From positions 1 through 51,262 of the IMG/VR virus record IMGVR_UViG_3300027708_002314: 51,262 nucleotides of DNA. One strand, given 5' to 3'. The stretch's first letter is position 1. Each line of letters begins with the position of its first letter. The notes beneath the pieces are model-generated. The model was not told the origin of the DNA and made no database searches. It saw only the letters and a program-made list of their open reading frames with translations. Positions 17,000-26,458 of the stretch are shown one piece after another. A program made the position numbers and the translations under genes. This DNA is from a virus.

Positions 17000-18310
17000 T
17001 TATTTTGCTATAACAAATTTTGCTGAGTCTTTTGACATTGAAGCGGCATATGCATATGTCATTCTAACGAATGTGGACCTTATAGATTCATCTTTAAAGA
17101 TATTATCAATTATAATAGGCCAAAGTTTATTTGATACACATAGAGCACTAAATTGTCCCACTCTCTCATCATAATTAATTTCTTTTTTAACTTCTTTTAT
17201 CACTTCTTTAGTTTTTTCATCTTTATTTTTTATGTCATAACCTTTATCCTTGACTTTATCAGCCAATTCTTTTCTTATAGGTTTTTTATTTTCTTTAAAA
17301 TCTGCGTTTGATGTTTTAAATTGATTTTGAAATTGATTCACAACTTTATCATCAATTAGTGATATTATCCCTAAAATTTGTTCCAATCCAAGACTTCCTC
17401 CCCTGGCAGCCATCCCCTTTAACAGAATCTCACCTTTAATACCTGCGGTAGAAGCATCGTGTCTAATTAATATTTTATCTTTTTCACTATTGGTATTTTT
17501 TAAAAATAATTTTAAATCTCTGGCTGGGGGTTTTGTTGGAATTTTGCCGGCCGGATAAGGAGTCCATTCGTAATTACCCCCTCCTAATTTTTCTAATTCT
17601 TTCCATTCTCTAGTTCTATTGAAGTTTACTTTTTTTATTGTAACTTCTCCTGGTGCAAATTTTAAAGATAATGGTAATAATTCTCCGTTATCAATTAAAT
17701 CACTTATCATTTTATTCAATGAGATAAAAGTTGTTTTTGATAAATTACCGGACGATGCTGCAGTAGATATTGTTTTTTTAGCCAATGGTGTTGCAAAGTA
17801 AATGTCAGCAGGAGACCATTTATTTAATTCACCAAAAGGTATAAATTTGTTTTTAGTAAGCTTTTCTTTATTTTTTTTTTGTTTATTATTAGCGACTTCA
17901 AATAGTTTTGATATATCGTTCATTATTTCATCTTTGTGTTCATAAAACACATCGGACCATCCAAAAGGAGCAATCTTGGCGTGAAGTTTATTTAACCCAT
18001 TCACTTCTACTATTAGTTCTTTTGCAATATTGGAAGATGAAATATACCAAGGTTTATATTTTGTTAGAAAATCATCTACTTGTTGAAATGATGCTTGGCC
18101 TGATTTAACATGATTTTTAAAAATTTCTTCAACAGAATTTTTTTTCTTTAAATACATCATATTCCATGCTTCTTTAAATTCTAGATAAGTTTTGTATGTG
18201 TTTACATCAAATAAACTTTTTGGTAATTTAATTTTATCTTGGCCAAGGTAATCTGCCATAGCACAGAATAGTGCTTGAGCAGTTTCTTGTATATCTTCTT
18301 TTGAAGCCAT
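17000..18310 (-). CDS. Unknown 436-residue protein
   Basis: Mostly helical and charged, no signal peptide or membrane segment. Visible features: LNKWSPADIYFATPLAKK near 174, FISLNKMISDLI near 205, LPLSLKFAPGEVTIKKVNF near 221 and a glycine-rich MAARGGSLGLEQI near 325. The W-S-P-A-D and S-L-K pattern recurs in my memory of hypothetical proteins of marine T4-like phages, but no function is known to me. The start follows AGGTAAACC. A perfect TATAAATA lies about 90 bases upstream inside the previous gene and could give late expression. Confidence 0.65.
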   Translation of the reverse strand: MASKEDIQETAQALFCAMADYLGQDKIKLPKSLFDVNTYKTYLEFKEAWNMMYLKKKNSVEEIFKNHVKSGQASFQQVDDFLTKYKPWYISSSNIAKELIVEVNGLNKLHAKIAPFGWSDVFYEHKDEIMNDISKLFEVANNKQKKNKEKLTKNKFIPFGELNKWSPADIYFATPLAKKTISTAASSGNLSKTTFISLNKMISDLIDNGELLPLSLKFAPGEVTIKKVNFNRTREWKELEKLGGGNYEWTPYPAGKIPTKPPARDLKLFLKNTNSEKDKILIRHDASTAGIKGEILLKGMAARGGSLGLEQILGIISLIDDKVVNQFQNQFKTSNADFKENKKPIRKELADKVKDKGYDIKNKDEKTKEVIKEVKKEINYDERVGQFSALCVSNKLWPIIIDNIFKDESIRSTFVRMTYAYAASMSKDSAKFVIAK

Positions 18311-18313
18311 GGT

Positions 18314-19423
18314 TTACCTAATGATTTGAATGTCTTTACCTGAAGTCCAGATTTCGAGTTCTGTCCTCAATCTACCCTCAGTTTTAAGGGTTTCGTATCT
18401 ATTTATAGCTTTACTTCGCCACCATTCGATAACATTACTCAATTCATGTTTATCGTAATTTTCACCTGGTAAGAGTGCATCCGTTTTACAATTCATATAA
18501 TCTACTGTATTCTTAAATCCATAATCAGAAGTATAATATCTTTTCTTTTCTGTCAACTTTTTAGCGTTCTCAATCGTTATGTTGAAAGCATCACCTTCGG
18601 TTGTTCCTTTTAAAGCGGCTTTCGTTAAGGCAATAATTTTGGTAAATGTTCTTAGTTTCCTACTAGTGGTTGATGTATCACCACCTAATAAATCTCCAGT
18701 AATATTTTCCACATAATTCTTTAAATCGTGATACCTTTGTCCGTGCATCATTGGTACAATATCAGATTCAGTCAAACCCTTAAAACGAATATATGGTTTC
18801 ATGCCATCATATTGTGATACCGACTTTGTAGAACCGTACAAACTGGTAGTTTCAAATAGGCAAAGATTCATACCATACTTTTTATTACAGATTTCTCTTA
18901 CTGTATGACTGGTACAAATGGCGGATAGGAGTTTACCACCCAAATAATTAAATCCAAATGGTTGTGCTGGTACAATTACGAATCCCATGGCACAAGAAGC
19001 ATTGAATCGCTTGGCCGTATCTTCCTGTTGAATCCAAACTTGTCCTAGGTAGTCATTACGGGGTTTCATATAGATGACAGGTGAACCTAAACGAATGAAT
19101 CCTAGAATCTTTCCTGAGTTCTTTTCCTTGACCGCTAATTGTATATTTTTACCAACTGGTGCTTTATTAATATGGGAACTGGTAATGGCAAGTAATGTTT
19201 CAAATTGAGTATTGGGTATTTCACAAACATCGATATCCATGTCCTTTGGGTGCATGGTAAAATCTGAGAACAAATCATCTTCTGGTGGAAATAAAGAAGA
19301 TGGCATATCTGCCACATTCTTCAACTTTTCATCACGCATATATTCTTCGGTACTTCCGATATTACTAAAGTAATCATCAAACACTTTAGCACAATGTAGT
19401 GCTTGTTCTCTACTTAGAATCAT
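18314..19423 (-). CDS. DUF4338 (DruA-like) protein, first copy
   Basis: 369 residues. The central segment holds the DUF4338 core: a strand ILGFIRLGSP, then FGFNYLGGKLLSAICTS and, after a KKYG turn, ETTSLYGSTKSVSQYD. The same core is in the second copy at 36973-38241. DUF4338 is the domain of DruA in Druantia anti-phage systems, but here it sits in a phage replication region without other Druantia genes. Activity is unknown. Overlaps the DUF2061 gene by 14 bases. A late-promoter-like TATAAATA lies in its 3' end. Confidence 0.65.
   Translation of the reverse strand: MILSREQALHCAKVFDDYFSNIGSTEEYMRDEKLKNVADMPSSLFPPEDDLFSDFTMHPKDMDIDVCEIPNTQFETLLAITSSHINKAPVGKNIQLAVKEKNSGKILGFIRLGSPVIYMKPRNDYLGQVWIQQEDTAKRFNASCAMGFVIVPAQPFGFNYLGGKLLSAICTSHTVREICNKKYGMNLCLFETTSLYGSTKSVSQYDGMKPYIRFKGLTESDIVPMMHGQRYHDLKNYVENITGDLLGGDTSTTSRKLRTFTKIIALTKAALKGTTEGDAFNITIENAKKLTEKKRYYTSDYGFKNTVDYMNCKTDALLPGENYDKHELSNVIEWWRSKAINRYETLKTEGRLRTELEIWTSGKDIQIIR
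18400..18407 (-). promoter_or_regulatory. Intragenic TATAAATA, possible late promoter
   Basis: Perfect late box on the minus strand inside the DUF4338 coding sequence (codons for A-I-N-R). If active, initiation about six bases downstream would give a leader of about 84 bases for the 436-residue gene and then reach the sugar cassette. It may equally be a chance match in AT-rich coding DNA. Confidence 0.35.
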
Positions 19424-19622
19424 CTGTGCCCCATTTGATTTTTAACCAAATGCGTTCATGAATATAATAATCAATACTCAATAAAATATGTAATAATGTG
19501 GCAAATCCTGTGGCTTTACTAATATCACCCGTAAACATATATGTCCACAGAATGGTAAATAACCAGGCTGTGATTCTATAACTAATCATCCTTGCAACGG
19601 TTCTTTTGTGTGTTTCTATCAT
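19410..19622 (-). CDS. DUF2061 membrane protein
   Basis: 70 residues. R-T-V-A-R-M-I-S-Y-R followed by a hydrophobic stretch ITAWLFTILWTYMFTG, a second one ATGFATLLHILLSIDYY and then HERIW matches the small two-helix DUF2061 family. Cytoplasmic membrane location is expected. Four-base overlap with gp41 upstream and 14-base overlap with the DUF4338 gene downstream. Confidence 0.75.
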   Translation of the reverse strand: MIETHKRTVARMISYRITAWLFTILWTYMFTGDISKATGFATLLHILLSIDYYIHERIWLKIKWGTDDSK

Positions 19623-21004
19623 ATCTTAAATCCTTCAAAGTTTTTCTTTTCATGTTTAATTTTATTATGAGCACCAACACCTTGGTGTCCTGCATCAGCA
19701 AGGCCTTGTTGTGCTGATTGTTCAACATCAAACAATTTCATCTTTGCTCTATCAACACCAATAGTAAATCGTTTGTAATAAGATGGATCATTATAACGAT
19801 TCTTTAATTGTTTGACCATCATCTGACCCATTGATTCCAAATCTTCAGAAGAAATCAAAGCAAACATTAAGTCTGCCGTGGCGGGAAGTCCGAACGATTC
19901 ACTCGTATCTTCAAGTCCTGGATCACTAGATGTAAATCCGGATCTTGTAGTCTGTGTCGCAGATACAATAGGAACGTTATACTCAACAGCAAGACCCCGA
20001 AGCTCCTCTGCAATTGATTTAACATAGGTGTACGAATTAATATTCGCACCAGCCTTAATACGAGAACTGCAACAAATATTAAGGTAGTCAACAAATATAA
20101 TATCAGGTACGAAAGACCTTTTGAGATTGAGTTCATTTAATAAAGTCCGAAAGTGTGAGGTTGAGGCAGATGCGGTAGGATATTCTTTGATAATAAGTTT
20201 ACCGGTACACTTCTCACGAACACGATTAACTTTCTTATCATACATATCTTTTGGTAAATCAATAAGGTCATCTAAAGTAACATTTAAAAGATTTGCATCA
20301 ATACGCTCAGCAATCTTTTCTTCAGCCATTTCAAGTGTAATGTACAATACATTTTTGCCTTGAACCATTGCTCCTGCCGCCACATGGCACATAAACAAAG
20401 ATTTACCAACACCAGTCCCAGCAAGAGCAATATTGAGAGTTTTAGCTGGCAGACCACCTTTTGTAATTTTGTTGAAGCATTCCAAGTCGAAAGGAATTCG
20501 TTCCTCTTTTCTATGATAGAATTCAAATCGAGCATCAGAGTTCTCTAAGTAATCATGGCCTACGGTTGTATCGAAACTGACGGCCAAAGCGTCCGATAGT
20601 ATAGTGGGAATCGCACCTTTCTCATGGCTTTTGTCCTTACCATCGAGAATTGAAATAGCCCGTAATACGCCATTGTAAATGGCTTTCTCTTGGCAAAACT
20701 TTTCCGTCTTATCAACAAGCCATTGAATCTCGGACTCCTGTGTACGATTATTTTCAACTTCTTTGAGATAAGTTTCACAGTTCTTAACTTCGTCATCCGT
20801 AAGAGTGTTCTTTTCTTTGATGGCAATACTAATTGCCTCAATCGATGGCGGATTATTGTAAGTTTCCGTGAATGATGTAATTTCATTAAATATAGTCCTC
20901 TCGGTTCTGTCCGAGAAATAATCTGGTTTAATAAATGGTAAAACTTTTCTTAAATAGTCCTCGTTATAGACCAGATTTTTCAGTATCGCTTGTTCCAACT
21001 TCAT
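19619..21004 (-). CDS. 41: Replicative DNA helicase (T4 gp41, DnaB family)
   Basis: 461 residues from the second of two adjacent start codons. N-terminal DnaB-like helical domain; Walker A LAGTGVGKS near 195-203; Walker B DIIFVDYLNI; then a TQTTRSG segment and LKNRYND typical of RecA-fold hexameric helicases. It unwinds DNA at the fork ahead of gp43. The expected order polymerase, UvsX, small protein, gp41 is kept. It overlaps the end of the upstream 106-residue gene by about 41 bases. Confidence 0.9.
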   Translation of the reverse strand: MKLEQAILKNLVYNEDYLRKVLPFIKPDYFSDRTERTIFNEITSFTETYNNPPSIEAISIAIKEKNTLTDDEVKNCETYLKEVENNRTQESEIQWLVDKTEKFCQEKAIYNGVLRAISILDGKDKSHEKGAIPTILSDALAVSFDTTVGHDYLENSDARFEFYHRKEERIPFDLECFNKITKGGLPAKTLNIALAGTGVGKSLFMCHVAAGAMVQGKNVLYITLEMAEEKIAERIDANLLNVTLDDLIDLPKDMYDKKVNRVREKCTGKLIIKEYPTASASTSHFRTLLNELNLKRSFVPDIIFVDYLNICCSSRIKAGANINSYTYVKSIAEELRGLAVEYNVPIVSATQTTRSGFTSSDPGLEDTSESFGLPATADLMFALISSEDLESMGQMMVKQLKNRYNDPSYYKRFTIGVDRAKMKLFDVEQSAQQGLADAGHQGVGAHNKIKHEKKNFEGFKI

Positions 21005-21284
21005 CAATTACTTCCTGTTCAATGTTACTACCCATAATTTCAACAAGTAAATCACCTAGATAATCTTTAAACTTGCTGTCTTTTTCCAATTTACTTGGTT
21101 TATCTACTGTAGATTCTAACACATCATATGCAAAAAGTAAATAGACTTGTTCATTTTCTTCTTTGAACTTTACCTTACCATATTTAAAAAGTGTGTCTTT
21201 ATATGGACCATCAAGTAATTTAATATGTACCGCAGTCCCATCATCTTTTGGGTAAATAAAACAGTAATCAATTCCTTCAATCAT
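20964..21284 (-). CDS. Small protein between UvsX and gp41, unknown
   Basis: 106 residues, beta-rich start (YCFIYPKDDGTAVHIKLLDGPY) and a charged C-terminus, no known motif. A small gene in this place is common in marine T4-like phages. Its last 40 or so bases overlap gp41 in another frame, and its start overlaps UvsX by eight bases, so all three are coupled. A replication or recombination accessory role is inferred from position only. Confidence 0.7.
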   Translation of the reverse strand: MIEGIDYCFIYPKDDGTAVHIKLLDGPYKDTLFKYGKVKFKEENEQVYLLFAYDVLESTVDKPSKLEKDSKFKDYLGDLLVEIMGSNIEQEVIDEVGTSDTEKSGL

Positions 21285-22356
21285 CTTCTACTCCATTTGT
21301 AGTTTCCAAATCAAATGCTTTTTCAACTGTATCATCTTGCATAATACTACCAGAAGCTATTTGATAAGTATTTTGTACATAATCTTGAAAAGATTTTTGT
21401 TTCAAAATTGGTAACCAAAATTCAGAAGTATCGGTATCTTTGATACGATATTTCTTTTCTTCTATAACGCCATCCGAATCCACCTTTGAGTACCAACCAT
21501 TAGATGGTTTAACAACATGTTTTGAATCAAGAGCAATATCAAGTAAACCACTCCACTTGCTAATACCGCCATCATGACGAACTGTAACAGGAATCTTAGC
21601 TTTTTCTCTAACATAACGAGATTTCTCCACATTGATAATAAAATTATAACCAATTACTTCGGTGCCTTCTTTTTCTTGTTGACGACCGATAATGAAGATG
21701 TTATCAGCAGAGTAATAAGAACCTGTGCCACCACCAACAATTGCTTTAGGGAACATTCCAATTTCCATGTAAGTATGATTAACTACAATCATGGGAATAT
21801 CTTTAAGTGATAGATGCGGTGTTACCATTCTAAACAAAGATTTAACTGCTTTAGCTCTTGACATATCACCAACGGTTTTACCTTCTAGTGCATCATTAAC
21901 CTCTTTGATAGAAGCCAAATTACCAATTGAATCTACGATGATAATTAAATGATCACCACGTTCAACTTCATTCATCTGTTGCATAATATCGATTTTTAAT
22001 TTTTCAATATCGGTAATAGGAGTATGCAAAACACGGTTAGTATCAATACCAAAAGAGTCAAAGTAGGATTGCGGTGTGCCAAATTCTGAATCATAGAATA
22101 ATAATGCTGCATCAGGATATTTGTCCAAATAAGATTTGGCCATCAATAATGAAAATGCAGTTTTAAAATGTTTGGATGGACCAGCCCACATTGTAAGACC
22201 AGGAGTTAAACCGCCATCGAGTTTACCACTTAGTGCCACATTAATAATTGGCACAGATGTTGGAATCATATCTTTATCTGTAAAGAATTTTGATTTGGAT
22301 AGAATAGCAGATTCTTTAATACTACTATTCTTTTTAATTTTGTCAAGTATACTCAT
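21277..22356 (-). CDS. uvsX: UvsX RecA-like recombinase
   Basis: 359 residues. PGLTMWAGPSKHFKT (52-66) is the UvsX-type Walker A; LIIIVDSIGNL near 138 is Walker B; MIVVNHTYMEIGMFPKAIVGGGTGSYYSA covers the DNA-binding loop region. In T4 this protein forms presynaptic filaments with UvsY and drives recombination-dependent replication; UvsY is at 47085-47519. Overlaps both neighbours by a few bases. Confidence 0.92.
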   Translation of the reverse strand: MSILDKIKKNSSIKESAILSKSKFFTDKDMIPTSVPIINVALSGKLDGGLTPGLTMWAGPSKHFKTAFSLLMAKSYLDKYPDAALLFYDSEFGTPQSYFDSFGIDTNRVLHTPITDIEKLKIDIMQQMNEVERGDHLIIIVDSIGNLASIKEVNDALEGKTVGDMSRAKAVKSLFRMVTPHLSLKDIPMIVVNHTYMEIGMFPKAIVGGGTGSYYSADNIFIIGRQQEKEGTEVIGYNFIINVEKSRYVREKAKIPVTVRHDGGISKWSGLLDIALDSKHVVKPSNGWYSKVDSDGVIEEKKYRIKDTDTSEFWLPILKQKSFQDYVQNTYQIASGSIMQDDTVEKAFDLETTNGVEDD

Positions 22357-23300
22357 TCATTTTCCTTTTTACGAAATGCCAACTCAGCATCATCTACATA
22401 CATACTGTCTATTTTAGATTTCCTGTTTGGAAATCCACGTTTCTTTTTTGATATTGGTGGAATACTTTCACCAGAAGCATCATCAATTACGATGGGTTCT
22501 TCTTCTGCCGGCACACTCTCCTCAACTGTTGTGATATTTTCTTTTTCAATCTCAACTTTATCTACTTTTTTAGAAACCTTTTTGGTCTTTTTGGAGAACT
22601 TTTTTGGATCATCAACTTCTTTAGGTACCACTTTTACTTCTTTTTGTTTCATAGATATGTTTGCTGCTATCAATAATAACACAGCTAACGGGTCAAATAC
22701 AACCATTATTAACATAATTACCAAACGAACGGCTTTATCAATCGCAGTATCATCTTCCGTACCATAAATCATATCACCCACATACTTAATAGGACCAACT
22801 TCTGCCACAAGTTTATTGGATTCTTTAAGAAGTGGTAATTTCTTTTTGTTAATTTCTGTCAATTCTTTTTGTGTAGATTGTATTTGATTATCTAAACGAT
22901 TACTTGCCGTTGATGGATCCTTGGCACGAGCAAGGAGATAATCCAATCTTTCTTTGATAATCTTTTCTTGTTGATTTAATGTTTTAACTTCAACAGAATT
23001 TGCACCAGCATCCAATGTAGATTCAATATGTGCTTTAGATAAAAAGCCAAAAATACCCATACTTGTAATTACCATAAGAATAATTACGGCAAAAGTCAAA
23101 TATGATTTTAATAAAAGTGGGCAGTTCTTCCAATTACGATATAACCATGATGTAGTAACCAGTTTGCTGGCTTCAAGAACCGAGCCCATAAAAACGATTG
23201 GCCAAAATGCGCCAGTAAATATTGCTGCCAAACCAAGTATGGAATAATAGGCAGCAATACCAGAAAGTGCTAATGCACAGAGTAATGTTAAAAATGTCAT
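22353..23300 (-). CDS. Integral membrane protein with coiled coil
   Basis: 315 residues with about four hydrophobic segments (near 2-24, 27-45, 66-88 and 184-212). Between the third and fourth lies a helical KERLDYLLARAKD..QSTQKELTEINKKK region likely to be coiled coil, and the last 100 residues are a lysine- and glutamate-rich tail. The YSILGLAAIFTGAFWPI and SWLYRNW segments recur in marine T4-like phages between gp43 and UvsX, as here. Function unknown; inner-membrane location inferred. Confidence 0.75.
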   Translation of the reverse strand: MTFLTLLCALALSGIAAYYSILGLAAIFTGAFWPIVFMGSVLEASKLVTTSWLYRNWKNCPLLLKSYLTFAVIILMVITSMGIFGFLSKAHIESTLDAGANSVEVKTLNQQEKIIKERLDYLLARAKDPSTASNRLDNQIQSTQKELTEINKKKLPLLKESNKLVAEVGPIKYVGDMIYGTEDDTAIDKAVRLVIMLIMVVFDPLAVLLLIAANISMKQKEVKVVPKEVDDPKKFSKKTKKVSKKVDKVEIEKENITTVEESVPAEEEPIVIDDASGESIPPISKKKRGFPNRKSKIDSMYVDDAELAFRKKENE

Positions 23301-25834
23301 GAGAAGAAATCCTCTAAGCTACTTACCTTTTCAGTTGACCATTTCATACAGTCCAAGATAACCTTGATTGGTTCTAAGAACGCTTTGTCAAATTGTAAAT
23401 CATAATCAATATAGTTGTCAAGCCCAAGTTCTGTTGGTAACCTATTTGGATATGAAATGACTGTATCTTTGAACGGGTTTGGCATCTTTAGATAAGTGAA
23501 TTTAATCTTTTCACCTTCTTGGATTAATTGATATTTTTTGGTAAGATTGTGTTGTTTTAAAAAGTTGTTATATAAAATAGCGCCCTTAACATGAATTGGA
23601 GTACCCAATTTATATAAAGTTGCAGCATCGGAGTATTTATTCAAGCCATTTAAGCCCCGAGGAAAAGAAATCTCCTCAGGTGGCAACTTATGAAAATCTT
23701 CTCTGAACTTGGCAATAAACTTATGAATGTCATCTTCTGTACCATTCACCATTAGGCTTATAGATTCTTTCATCTTCTCACGAATAGCAGATGGTGTAGA
23801 AGATTTAATCATTTCCAAACCCATCACCTTCATTTGAGGTTCATTGTATTGGACGCCTTCATTATTATACACATTTAAAATGTATCGTTTCTTGGCAGTC
23901 CAAATACCTTTGTCAGAAAGACCTTCTCTTTTCATTTGCATCTTCTGGTCATAAGCATGAACATAATCAGAAAGTTCTTTATAAGAAATATCAATGAAAG
24001 GCTCAAGTTTATCTCTACAAATTTTATCCATCAAAGATATTACTTTTTGTTTGTCAGATGTGTCCTTGATAAATTTATTAACCAATTCTCCCATTCGTAG
24101 GTAAATTGAATCAGTATCAGAAGCAATAACATAATCAGCATTTTTGGTCTCCAAAAGTTTATTCATCCACGCATTAATCTTGGCTTCAATCCAACGAATA
24201 CTTAATTGTCCAGCAGTAGTGACCCCAAGAGCCATCCGTAAATCATAAAAACGAAAATATTGAGAACCGAGAGCACCGTAAGCAGAATTGAGCGAAACCT
24301 TCTTGGCGAGTTGGATGTTGTTGTACTTGGCGATACGTTTTTCAATTTCGTATTTTTTCGATTCATCTTGTTCATGTTCATATTCCTGTTTGGCTTTCAA
24401 CATTAATTTTTTAAACTTGCTTCTATCAGTATACATTTCTTCCATCATTTTAGGTAAGAAACCTTGAATGTCGGTACGGAAGAATTGTCCGTTAGGAGTA
24501 ATTGTTGCATTGGTAAGTTTAGATGTATCAACAGATTTGCTCAACAACTTATTCACATCAACACCAGAAGAAAGAATCTCACGCATCTCATCTGTATAGT
24601 TTTCAGGTTCAATAAGAGTTTCTGGACTGATATTATATTGCATCATCAAATGTGGATACAAAGAGTTTAAATCAAATGATGCCACCCAATCATGCTTACC
24701 AACCTGAACTTCTTTAACATAGGCACCCTCAAACGCTGATGATTTCTCTTTAACAATCCTAGGTGGAACAATAATGCCTTTTTGAAATAGATAATCATAT
24801 GTCATTGAATCCCACATACGAGTTTGTGCAAAGATATCTTCAAAGTTTGTTTTGGTATCATACGCCAAGGTTACTCCTAATTCAAGCAACTTCAACTTTT
24901 CTTCCAGTTTAATAATGAGTTCAACGTCTTTGATGTTATACTCAATAAACTTTTGATAGTTCAAACGATATAGAGCATGAAGGTTATCAAATTCATCATA
25001 AGAGATTTTGCCTTCACCCAATTCAACTTGAGCAATGGCATCTAAACGATAAGATTCTTGTGACTTTCCGCCAGGAGCATACCATTTGTATAGTTCAATA
25101 TAATCGAGAGATTCGACACCCATAATATTATAAGCAACCATTTCACGACCATTAATATTGGTCTTGCGTTCACCAATATAATTCCACGGAGATAACTTTT
25201 TGGTTGCATCTTCACCAAGAATTTTACGAAAACGATTGATGATATAAGGCTCATCGAAGAACTTAGTATTCCAGCCAGTTAGAATATCTGGTGTCTTATC
25301 AGCCCAAAGCGACATGAATTGTTTACATAAAGAATATTCATCACGGCATTTAACATAGATTTCTTTACCTTGAGTTTCATAATCACCACAACCAAAAACA
25401 TAAATTGGACCATTGAGATATTTTAATGCAATCGCTGTGATTGGTTCATTTGCTTGATATGGGTTTGGGAACCCATTTTCAGAACCAACCTCAATATCTA
25501 TTACACCAACAAGAACCTTATCGAAATCATAGTCGACCATGCCATGATGTTGGTCGGCAATAAAGGCATATTCAAATCGAGTTTGTCCATAGATTTTACT
25601 GGCATTAGAAACACCTTCAAACTGCTTGATGAAATCTCTAGCTGAACGGATATCACCAAAGATTTTTTGGTCAAGATATTCACCATCGAGTGAGGTGAAG
25701 TTTGTGATTTTTTTGGAAGGTATATAAAGTGAAGGAGAATATTCAACTTTCTGCTTCACTCTCTTACCATTTTGAATACCTCGATAAAGTATGTTGTTAC
25801 CGAAGCTTTGAACATTTGTATAGAAAGAACTCAA
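23297..25834 (-). CDS. 43: DNA polymerase (T4 gp43, family B)
   Basis: About 845 residues. Exonuclease motifs: VIDIEVGSENGF near 111, GWNTKFFDEPY near 187 and YNIKDVELI. Polymerase motifs: SFDLNSLYPHL (A), KKVSLNSAYGALG (B), ASDTDSIYL (C) and a later AKKRY. I place the start at a TTG one base after the stop of the upstream gene, giving MSSFYTNVQ as in relatives; an upstream ATG at 25894 would add 20 poorly fitting residues and overlap the upstream gene by 59 bases. Both exonuclease and polymerase catalytic residues are present, so a proofreading enzyme is expected. Confidence 0.93.
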   Translation of the reverse strand: MSSFYTNVQSFGNNILYRGIQNGKRVKQKVEYSPSLYIPSKKITNFTSLDGEYLDQKIFGDIRSARDFIKQFEGVSNASKIYGQTRFEYAFIADQHHGMVDYDFDKVLVGVIDIEVGSENGFPNPYQANEPITAIALKYLNGPIYVFGCGDYETQGKEIYVKCRDEYSLCKQFMSLWADKTPDILTGWNTKFFDEPYIINRFRKILGEDATKKLSPWNYIGERKTNINGREMVAYNIMGVESLDYIELYKWYAPGGKSQESYRLDAIAQVELGEGKISYDEFDNLHALYRLNYQKFIEYNIKDVELIIKLEEKLKLLELGVTLAYDTKTNFEDIFAQTRMWDSMTYDYLFQKGIIVPPRIVKEKSSAFEGAYVKEVQVGKHDWVASFDLNSLYPHLMMQYNISPETLIEPENYTDEMREILSSGVDVNKLLSKSVDTSKLTNATITPNGQFFRTDIQGFLPKMMEEMYTDRSKFKKLMLKAKQEYEHEQDESKKYEIEKRIAKYNNIQLAKKVSLNSAYGALGSQYFRFYDLRMALGVTTAGQLSIRWIEAKINAWMNKLLETKNADYVIASDTDSIYLRMGELVNKFIKDTSDKQKVISLMDKICRDKLEPFIDISYKELSDYVHAYDQKMQMKREGLSDKGIWTAKKRYILNVYNNEGVQYNEPQMKVMGLEMIKSSTPSAIREKMKESISLMVNGTEDDIHKFIAKFREDFHKLPPEEISFPRGLNGLNKYSDAATLYKLGTPIHVKGAILYNNFLKQHNLTKKYQLIQEGEKIKFTYLKMPNPFKDTVISYPNRLPTELGLDNYIDYDLQFDKAFLEPIKVILDCMKWSTEKVSSLEDFFS

Positions 25835-25835
25835 T

Positions 25836-26147
25836 TTAGCCTGTAATAATTTGTTGTTTAGGAACGATGATGCCAGCACCAAAGATTTGGTCATAATTCG
25901 TAATAAAATCTTCTGCTGGAGTATAAGAGTATACTACATGTTTCTTGGCTAAGGCAACCGTTGCACCTGTTTTTTGTTCAGAGTGAATAGGAAATGGTGA
26001 AAATCCAACTTGTGGTTCACCTGTTTGTTTATTACGAACTACTGCAATACCAACTGGATTTACCAATACGAATTCCGATTCTGATTGAGATTCGAGTTCT
26101 CCAATAACTTCTTCACCTGTAACTAATTTGAGGGCTAATATATTCAT
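25836..26147 (-). CDS. Sm-like small protein, first copy
   Basis: 103 residues from an ATG with GGAG upstream. LALKLVTGEEVIGELE followed by FVLVNPVGIAVV looks like the strand pattern of an Sm fold (short helix-free variant), and the same pattern occurs in the 126-residue protein at 45229-45609. It ends one base before the DNA polymerase start, so polymerase translation is probably coupled to it. RNA binding is a guess from fold resemblance only. Confidence 0.65.
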   Translation of the reverse strand: MNILALKLVTGEEVIGELESQSESEFVLVNPVGIAVVRNKQTGEPQVGFSPFPIHSEQKTGATVALAKKHVVYSYTPAEDFITNYDQIFGAGIIVPKQQIITG

Positions 26148-26176
26148 TTTGTTTCTCCATATAAAATTTAATTCAA

Positions 26177-26305
26177 TTAAGGCCAAGTAATTAAGAAGTT
26201 AACTTTCTTTTTTTCTCTCAACTTTTGTTCTTCTTCAATTCGCTTGAACTCATCATCTTCATTCTTATCATCTTGTTCTTTTACGGGATCATGTTCTTGT
26301 GTCAT
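26177..26305 (-). CDS. Microprotein, 42 residues, charged
   Basis: Starts with ATGACACAAG overlapping the TGA of the preceding 46-residue frame (ATGA) and reads M-T-Q-E-H-D-P-V, then a run of K, E and D (FKRIEEEQKLREKKK) to VNFLITWP. The sequence is too short to assign a family. The overlap with its neighbour and good codon pattern support it as a real gene. Confidence 0.5.
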   Translation of the reverse strand: MTQEHDPVKEQDDKNEDDEFKRIEEEQKLREKKKVNFLITWP

Positions 26306-26442
26306 CTTCCACGACCCGCCTTCCGCTGAACAACCATCTTAGGAACAAATTTTGGTTTTGATATTTTAGGAGCAGGACCTACTGGATTTAAAGTTCGAAC
26401 TTTTTTCAATTGTTCTTCACGAAATTTTTTATCATCTGACAT
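26302..26442 (-). CDS. Microprotein, 46 residues, basic C-terminus
   Basis: AAGGAGATAAT precedes the ATG, a strong ribosome site. The product begins MSDDKKFREEQLKKVRTL and ends with MVVQRKAGRGR, after a proline-rich PVGPAPKISKPK middle. Acidic start and basic tail suggest a nucleic-acid or protein-binding peptide, but this is a guess. It lies 16 bases after the tRNA with anticodon CAT. Confidence 0.6.
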   Translation of the reverse strand: MSDDKKFREEQLKKVRTLNPVGPAPKISKPKFVPKMVVQRKAGRGR

Positions 26443-26458
26443 ATTATCTCCTTAAAGT

